Below, one piece after another: positions 57,578 to 64,000 of a stretch of 64,000 nt of DNA. The DNA is from Cylindrodendrum hubeiense. Taxonomy: Eukaryota; Ascomycota; Sordariomycetes; Hypocreales; Nectriaceae. A program made the translations under genes and the position numbers. The notes under the pieces were generated by a model that saw only the letters and a list, made by a program, of their open reading frames with translations, had not been told where the DNA came from and made no database searches. Location of the stretch: the NCBI GenBank assembly GCA_014621425.1, contig JAANBB010000106.1:41696-105695 (forward strand). The letters are read 5' to 3'. The stretch's first letter is position 1. Every line of letters begins with the position of its first letter.

Positions 57578-60054
57578 TTACCACCCTTCCTCGTCTGCCA
57601 CCTCGTAGTCCATATCCACCGCCCTCTCTTCCCTCTGTCGTACGGGCTCCGCTTCTTCGTGGGGGGTGTCATTGAAGCCTGACATGGCGTCGTCCCTGTC
57701 TTCGGCTGCGGCGGTGGAGGAGGCGCCGTTGTCGTCGGCCGAGTACATCTTGACGGTTGGCAGCGGGGTGGACACCCATGCGAGGTCGAGGCGGCCGTCA
57801 ACGCCAGGGAGCTCCTTGCCATGGAGGGAGTAGTAGAACTTCTCGGCCGTCTTGCGGTCCTGGAAGGAGACGTGGGTGACGTTGGGGGAGGGATCGACAG
57901 ATTCGAACTCGCCGAGGTTCTGAGCGGATGGTTAGCTACGAGAAGGAGACGGCGGATATAGGGAATGGGATATAGGGAATGGGATAGAAGGAATAGGAGA
58001 GGAAGATTCTTACCAGAAGGAAGTGACGAAGCACTTCGTCCTTTTCGGCCGCCGTAAAATCCACGCCCGTGACAGCGAGCTTCTTGGGCCGGTTGTCGAT
58101 TGAGTACTGCGCATACGCCGCGTGCATGTTGCCACCGCGACCCCTGGTGCCACCGCGTCCCCTCGGGGCGAAGCCCCTTCCACGGGGCCCTCCGCGTCCT
58201 CGGTACCCGCCGCGGGGGTGGTGATAGGAGCTGGAGGTGTCGTCCTCGGCGTCAGGGTCGATGCCGAGGATCTTGGCCTCTTGCTCTAGCATTGCCAGCT
58301 TGGCGCGCAGCATGTCCGTCCCTGATGACGGCGCATCACCGCTCTCGCTGCTCTGGCCGGTGAGCTTCGCCTGAAGCTTCTCGTTCTCCTCACGGTGCCG
58401 AGCGAGCAGTTCCTGCTGCTGGCGCTCCAGCTCCATACGTTGCCGTTCCAGCTCCGCCCGCTTGAGCTCCCGCTCCTGGTGGTGCTTCTGGGCCTCGTCC
58501 TGCCTCCGCTGGAACTCCTCCATGTCGATTTCCGACTCTGGCTCCTGGCCGTCGGTGGATGCACTGGGGTCACCAGTCCAGTTGCCCCCGTTGACAGGCA
58601 CCGACGCCGGTAGCATGTCCGACTCGTCCTTGTACCAGAAGACCTTGACGAAGCGGTTGTCGAATATCACCTTTGGCGACTTGTAGGCTGCGTTGGCCGA
58701 CCCCCATTTGTCGTACTTGACGATGGCGAGGTGCTTGTAGGGCTGCATCGACACCTCCTGGATACTGCCAAACTGGGCAAAGAAGTCCCGTACCACGTCT
58801 TCGTTGAAGCTTTCCTCCGGGATATTCTCTATCACGATGGTGCTCTTGGACCGGTCGTGGACTGGGCCATCGGCGGAGAAGGGAGCGCGCGCACCGCCTT
58901 TCTTAGAGCCTCGGTTTCTGCGACCCCCTCGGCCACCACGGCCGCCCATATCAGGTTGGAATCCGAATGAGTTCATCTGGTTCTGCGCATTTGCCATGGC
59001 GAACATGGAATCATTTGGATCGTAGTCTGGGAGAAAGCTGGGTTAGAACTGTTGCCAGAGGCATGGGCTAGAGGTAGCAAGTACTCACCATCACCAGGCG
59101 GCCCCATAGACTGGGGCATAAAGATGGACTCGTTCCCGTGGTCGTACTGACACGTACTGCCGCGAGAACAGAACCCCTTAGTGTCAAAGTCGCGACATCG
59201 GCCCTTCCGCCTTGGTTGCCCCCTCCCACCACCATACGGTTGTGGGAACTTGGGCATGCCTGGGTACTGAAGCCCCATGGCCTGCAGCTGCATGAAGGCC
59301 TCCATGGGATTGTTGGGATCGAAGGTTGGTAGGTCTTGCTGCGGAGGGAAGCCATGCATAGCCCCGGGCATTCCCCCATGCCGACCGCCTCTCATATCGT
59401 CACCTCGACCTCCGCGCCCGCCTCGACGAGGTTGCTTGTAGGCTCGGCCAGCCTGGTTAGGGCCGTCTCGTCCGTCGGGGCCGTCGAATCCGTCAGGGTC
59501 GTGGAAGCCTCGTTTCCTTGAGCCGCCGTTGGGTGCACCGCTGTCGAACGAAGCTGGCTGTGTGGGAGGCAGCTCGGAGCTGAACTTGGGCGGCGGCGGA
59601 GCGCCAGGTACATACGTCTTGTAGGTAATGGCCTGAAAGACATCGTCGAGAAAGGCCGTGGGATCTGTAATTTTGCGGCGCAGTGTTAGCAACCGGTTTA
59701 CACACGCAAGTCGCAAGTGAGAGCGAAGAGAGAGCGGGGTGAGAGCGACAGATGCCGTGTTCCAAGACAAGCTCCTTGTGAGTGCATGCATACCTTCTGA
59801 CAAAAAATCGGGAATCTCCTGCTCGCAAAGCTTCCGCACCGCGTCGCGGTCGCCGTCATGCTTCAGCAGGGCAATGACATAGTCGGCAAGGACATCGGAA
59901 TCGGCATCGGATCTGTTGTGAGGCGAGTTAGTATGGGCATTGGGCGCAGAGCCCTGGGGCGAGCCGAGAGGACCGAGAGGGCAACCAACGTGTTTTCGAT
60001 GCGCTTGACAATCCACGCCTTCAGCAACGGCGCATCTTCTTCGGGGAACAGCAT
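57578..60054 (-). CDS. RBM26/27-like (Rmn1-type) CCCH and RRM RNA-binding protein
   Basis: Nuclear RNA-binding protein similar to human RBM26/27 and fission-yeast Rmn1, which link to the exosome adaptor (MTREC/PAXT) for RNA decay. Exons on the complement 59990..60054, 59794..59912, 59089..59664, 58014..59026, 57578..57919; introns 77, 129, 62 and 94 bp; 704 aa. The N-terminal ~60-80 residues form the family's PWI-like helical domain (LKAWIVKRIENT, DYVIALLKHD). An RGG-rich linker follows, then a CCCH finger (Cys218, Cys227, Cys233, His237; CX8CX5CX3H), an RRM (~315-385, STIVIENIP and AIVKYDKWGSA), a Glu/Gln/Arg coiled coil (~415-470), RGG repeats, and a second RRM-like fold formed across the last intron (KLAVTGVDFTAAE...NLGEFESVDP). 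Confidence 0.9.
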
Positions 60055-60935
60055 GGCTCACACGCCACGGGGCACGGAGGGGGACAGGATACAGTGGTCG
60101 CGGCGCATCAGGGAACTCCCGTGGAAGCTCTTCGATGCTATTGTTGTTCGCGAGGACAAGTCGTGAGGTTTGGGTTGTAAGGATGTGAAGTTGCGAGGTT
60201 GCGAGGTTGAAGGTGCACGCCTAATTTTAGCTCTTGCGGCGCCGACTGTCGTCACAGCCGGCCGAGTCGCCGCTAATTCGGAGCACCCACCACCACCCCA
60301 AAAGCAACACCAAGCAAGCGACGACTTGCGAGGTACCCATGATCCATCTCTCTGATTAGTTGCAACATCAATTACACCACGTCTCCGTCCCTAACAAGAA
60401 AGGCCAGTAGGTTCGCTTGGCATCTACGAGGTCATCGTGTGCATCTGCATCTCCATCATTCCCGAGTCGCCCTTTCGCATCTCACATGGATAGGTACTAC
60501 TCTTGGGTGCCGCACTAATAGTTACCTACCTCTAGTCTCTTGAGTTGTTGCAACCAACCGGCGACACCCTCCCTCAGAGCGGCATCTGGTCAACGTTTGA
60601 TTTCCAATTTCGATTCAGGGAATTCTTCCAGGCATTCTTTAATCCAGTCCACAGTCACATGGGCACAGGCATCTTTAACTTCATTCTAAAACGTGTTTCA
60701 ACTCATCAAATGGTGACGTAACTACATGAAAGCCAAACCGAGCTTTCCTTGGTGTCTAGCCTCAACCCAGCTCTCGACTTTTTTCTTTTGGTATTCGCTC
60801 AGCATGCCCTCCTGGACTCAGAGGGGGCTCCTCCATGGGATCGGGCATACGTCCCAAATCTTTAATACCAGCCGGTTGATGTTAAGTGCCCACTTTGGCA
60901 CGAATGGTGGTTCCATCGACACATCAGGAAGCCGC
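60055..60935. other. Intergenic region between RBM26-like start and eEF2 end
   Basis: About 0.88 kb, including the RBM26-like promoter and the eEF2 3' UTR. TGCGAGGTTGCGAGGTTG direct repeats occur near 60190-60210. No gene is supported. Confidence 0.5.
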
Positions 60936-63743
60936 TTACAGCTTGTCGTAGTACTAGAGACATGTCTGTTAGCGCACTGCATTTTGCACACAGCGAGTGA
61001 GTGGGGTAAACTTACGTTCTCGACACCGGGCACGTCGAGCTTGAGACCCTTGCGCTTGCGCATCTCCTGGACGAGGACTCCGACCTTGGAGGTGTTGTCG
61101 AGGACAGAGCCACCGGGCAGAGCCTGCCAATGATCGAAGACGGACTGGGGGAAAGCCTGTCCGGAGGTGGCCTGGCGAAGATCGGCGTTGAAGCCGAAAG
61201 ACTCGAGGACGGGGAGGTAGGCCTTGATGTTGAACAGAGGAGTGCCGGGACGCTGCTCCTCGTTGAAGACGTGACCACGTCGTCGGGTAAGGACACCGTA
61301 GACACCACCCATGGCCTGCTCGGGGACCTGGATCTCGACCAGGTACACGGGCTCGAGCAGAGCGGGCTCGGCGAGCAGGGCAGCGGCGTACAGGACACGG
61401 CGGGCAGTGGGGATGAGCTGACCTCCACCACGGTGAATGGCATCGGCGTGGAGGGTGACATCCATGAGGTTGAAGCGGACGGATCGCATGGGCTCCTCGG
61501 CAATGGGACCCTCTCGGCTGGCCCACTGGAAACCAGAGACAACGGAGTCCTTGATTTCGTTGAGGTACTGAACGGCCTTGGTCTGGTCGACCAACAGGTT
61601 GGCACCGGTACCATCGGGACCGAAGGTCCAGATCTTTCGGGCGTCGGTGACATCCCAGCCGAAGTCGTCGGCAAGGACACGGGCACGGAGCTTGAAATCG
61701 TCACGGGCGCTAACCTTGCCACCCTCGATGGCGAGGGACAGCTCCTCGTCAATGGGCTCGGCAATCATGTACAGACGGTTGTGCTTGTTGGGAGACTTGG
61801 ACAGAGCAGTGATGCTGGACTTTCCGGTGACGGTCTCACGGTACTGGACGACGGGGTCGGAGATGGTGAGGGGGACACCAGCGTGGTCGTTCTGGAGATC
61901 GTTCAAGCAAATCTCGAGATGCAGCTCACCGGCACCGGCGACGACGTGCTCACCAGACTCGTTGGTGAAGGTCAGGACACAAGGATCGGACTTGGAGAGA
62001 CGCTTGAGACCCTCGACAAGCTTGGGAAGATCCTGGGCGTTCTTGACCTGGACGGAGCGCTGGACGACGGGGGAGACGGAGAACTTCATGACCTTGAGGT
62101 TGTGGGCGGTGTCGCTGGTGGTAAGAGTACCAGACTTGAGCAGGAACTGATCGATACCGACCAGACCGACAATGTTACCGGCAGGCATGTCGTCGATGGG
62201 GTCGACCTTGCCACCCATCATCAGGACAGTACGCTGGATGGCCTTGATGAAAAGGTCGTCCTTCTTGCCAGGGGTGTAGTTGGGGCCCTGGATGCGGACC
62301 TTGAGACCGGATCGGACGGTACCGGCGAAGACACGACCGAAGGCGTAGAATCGACCCTTGTCGGAAGTGGGCACCATCTTGGAGACGTAAAGCATGAGGG
62401 GAGCCTTGGGATCGCAGTCGCGGATACCAATGGCGGCCTCATCGTCGGCGGGACCCTCGTACAGGGTCTCAACACGGTAGCGCTGAGCGGTGACGGGGGA
62501 GGGAAGGTGGAGAATCAACATCTCGAGGAGAGAGTCAGCAGCGGGGAGGAAAGTGCGCATAACGACCTTGAGGAGCTGCTTGCCCTCCTTCTCACGGTCA
62601 TCGACGGAGAGCTTGAGGTTGAGCTTCTCGAGGAGGACGGTGATCTCGTCGTTCTTGAAGTTCATGACGGCGGCGAAGATCTTGAAGATGGGGTCGAGGA
62701 TGAACTGGCAGAAAGCACGCTCGAGCTGCTTACCCTCGTGGGTGCCGTTCTTGGTCCACTTCTTGGTCTTGGGGTTGAAGAAGTTGTCGCCCCAGAGACG
62801 CTCCATCATCTTGGCACGGTCGACACCGAACTTCTTGGCGTATCGGAGAGCGAACTGGCGGATGGTGAAGGCCCAGCCGTGGAGACCGGAACCGAAGGCA
62901 ACGGTACCCTTCTCGGGGTAAACCTGGACATCACCGAGGCTCTTGTCGAAGTAGGTGGAGATGATGACGTTGACGGACTCGATGGTTCGGGAGAAGGACT
63001 GGTAAAGATCCTCCTTGGAAACCTGGAGCTCGAGAAGAGCACGATCGACCTTGTTGATGATGATGACGGGCTTAATGCGCTCGCCAAGGGCCTGTCGGAG
63101 GACAGTCTCGGTCTGGACACAGACACCCTCGACGGTGTCGACGACGACGAGAGCACCATCAGTGACACGGAGAGCGGCAGTGACTTCGGAGGAGAAATCA
63201 ACGTGACCGGGGGAGTCAATGAGGTTGATCAGGAAATCCTTTCCGTCGGTCTTCTGGTTGGCGATCTCAGAGATATCGTCGTCAGGGCCGAGCTGACCGT
63301 ACAGGGTGATGGCGGTAGACTTGATGGTGATACCACGTTCCTGTTCGTCTGCACGAGTATCCGTTGCTCTGGCATCACCAGCCTTTGCGGAGGAAATGAT
63401 ACCGGCCTTGGCGAGCAGGGAGTCGGTGAGGGTAGACTTGCCGTGGTCGACGTGAGCAATAACGGACATGTTACGGACATTGGTAGGCTTGTCCATAAGC
63501 TTCCGGATCTCGTCGATCGTGAAGCTGTTTGGGTGAAGGCATCATGTCAGCTCATGGACTTGTTGCAGGCTTAACTCCGAGCGGGGTATAGTATAAAAAA
63601 TGAAGGTAGGTAGTGGGCAACAGCAGCACCAGCAGCACCAGCACCAGCATTGAGGCGGGCCAAAAGCTATCGCCGAAGCCATCGACGACGGTGGTGATGC
63701 TGACGGGGGGCAGATGCAAGGAAGAGGCAACTTACTTGACCAT
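60936..63743 (-). CDS. EFT2: Translation elongation factor 2
   Basis: GTPase that moves tRNA and mRNA through the ribosome; cytosol. Exons on the complement 63736..63743 (8 nt), 61016..63524, 60936..60953 (18 nt); introns 211 and 62 bp; 844 aa, exactly the family length. Assembly gives [18 protein letters not shown] and the ending VENYYDKL. The G-domain has [20 protein letters not shown] and NKVDR. The diphthamide loop is [11 protein letters not shown], modified His700. Without splicing of the last intron the frame continues past the true stop by about 50 unrelated residues, so the two small exons are needed. Codon choice is strongly biased to C/G third bases, as expected for a highly expressed gene; this also creates a long antisense ORF. 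Confidence 0.97.
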
Positions 63744-64000
63744 CTTGGCGGTATTGATGAGATGACCTGACTATGTGTTGGTGTGAAAAGTCGAAGTTGT
63801 TGATGTGGAACAGAGCGGGGTCAAGTTCACCCCGCGATCTGAATCCTTGGTGCGAGATGCAAAGCGGTGCCTCGTGAGGGCAACGTTCGAAGTATCGGTG
63901 GTGGAGGGACAGCGAGGGGGGGGAAACCACTGTCGCTCTTTTATGCGTCCCTTGAGGAAGGTTGGTAAGAAGGGAAAAAAGAGAAGAGGGAGAGGGAGAG
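63744..64000. other. eEF2 5' flank (window edge)
   Basis: 257 bases up to the window end. On the eEF2 strand it is C/T-rich with long CTCTCC runs near 63960-64000, typical of a highly expressed fungal leader. No gene is visible. Confidence 0.5.

Noticed and set aside
61130..63574. 814-codon ORF antisense to eEF2
   Set aside because: Mirror of a highly biased coding sequence: G/C third bases suppress antisense stops. Composition is Gly/Val/Asp/Glu-rich without any domain.

Overview
This is a 64 kb stretch of eukaryotic nuclear DNA from a filamentous ascomycete, most likely a Sordariomycete, perhaps Hypocreales. The basis is the gene content (white-collar-1 photoreceptor, fungal Fks1 glucan synthase, DASH subunit Dam1, Sds23, a GH17 wall glucanase). 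It also rests on the many 45-211 bp introns with GTRNGT-type donors, and on intergenic DNA free of transposons. No bacterial, viral or CRISPR features and no secondary-metabolite cluster were seen. All calls are by reading; no database search was run.

Layout, left to right: 3' part of UDP-glucose:glycoprotein glucosyltransferase (+), convergent with white collar-1 (-); karyopherin Kap121/Pse1 (-), divergent from the 2-oxoglutarate dehydrogenase E2 gene (+); Sds23-like CBS protein (+); an NYN/PIN-like putative nuclease with SPKK repeats (+), convergent with a GH17 glucanase (-); serine palmitoyltransferase subunit Lcb1 (-); 1,3-beta-glucan synthase Fks1 (-); a gene-poor stretch of about 5 kb; a GCNA-type SprT protease (+), convergent with Mog1 (-); HIT-family hydrolase (+), convergent with a CRAL-TRIO/Sec14 protein (-); Dam1 (+), convergent with Bud20 (-); a gene-poor stretch of about 3.5 kb; methylenetetrahydrofolate reductase Met13 (+), convergent with an RBM26/27-Rmn1-like RNA-binding protein (-); and eEF2 (-).

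These are mainly housekeeping genes, not a functional cluster. Themes recur: cell wall and membrane (fks1, GH17, lcb1, Sec14-like), nuclear transport (kap121, mog1), ribosome and translation (bud20, eEF2), secretory quality control (UGGT), light sensing (wc-1), mitosis (dam1, sds23) and DNA or RNA maintenance (GCNA-like, NYN, RBM26-like). For every complete gene I resolved exon-intron structures that keep frame throughout; coordinates are in the entries.

The points most worth following are: the NYN-domain protein with histone-H1-like SPKK repeats, a uORF overlapping its start and no obvious named relative; the Sec14-like gene, whose weak first AUG adds a presequence-like region plus a membrane segment ahead of a strong second AUG; tiny exons in the GH17, HIT and eEF2 genes; a stop-free 57-nt intron inside the WC-1 GATA region; a divergent echinocandin hot spot 2 in Fks1; and perfect hairpins upstream of wc-1.
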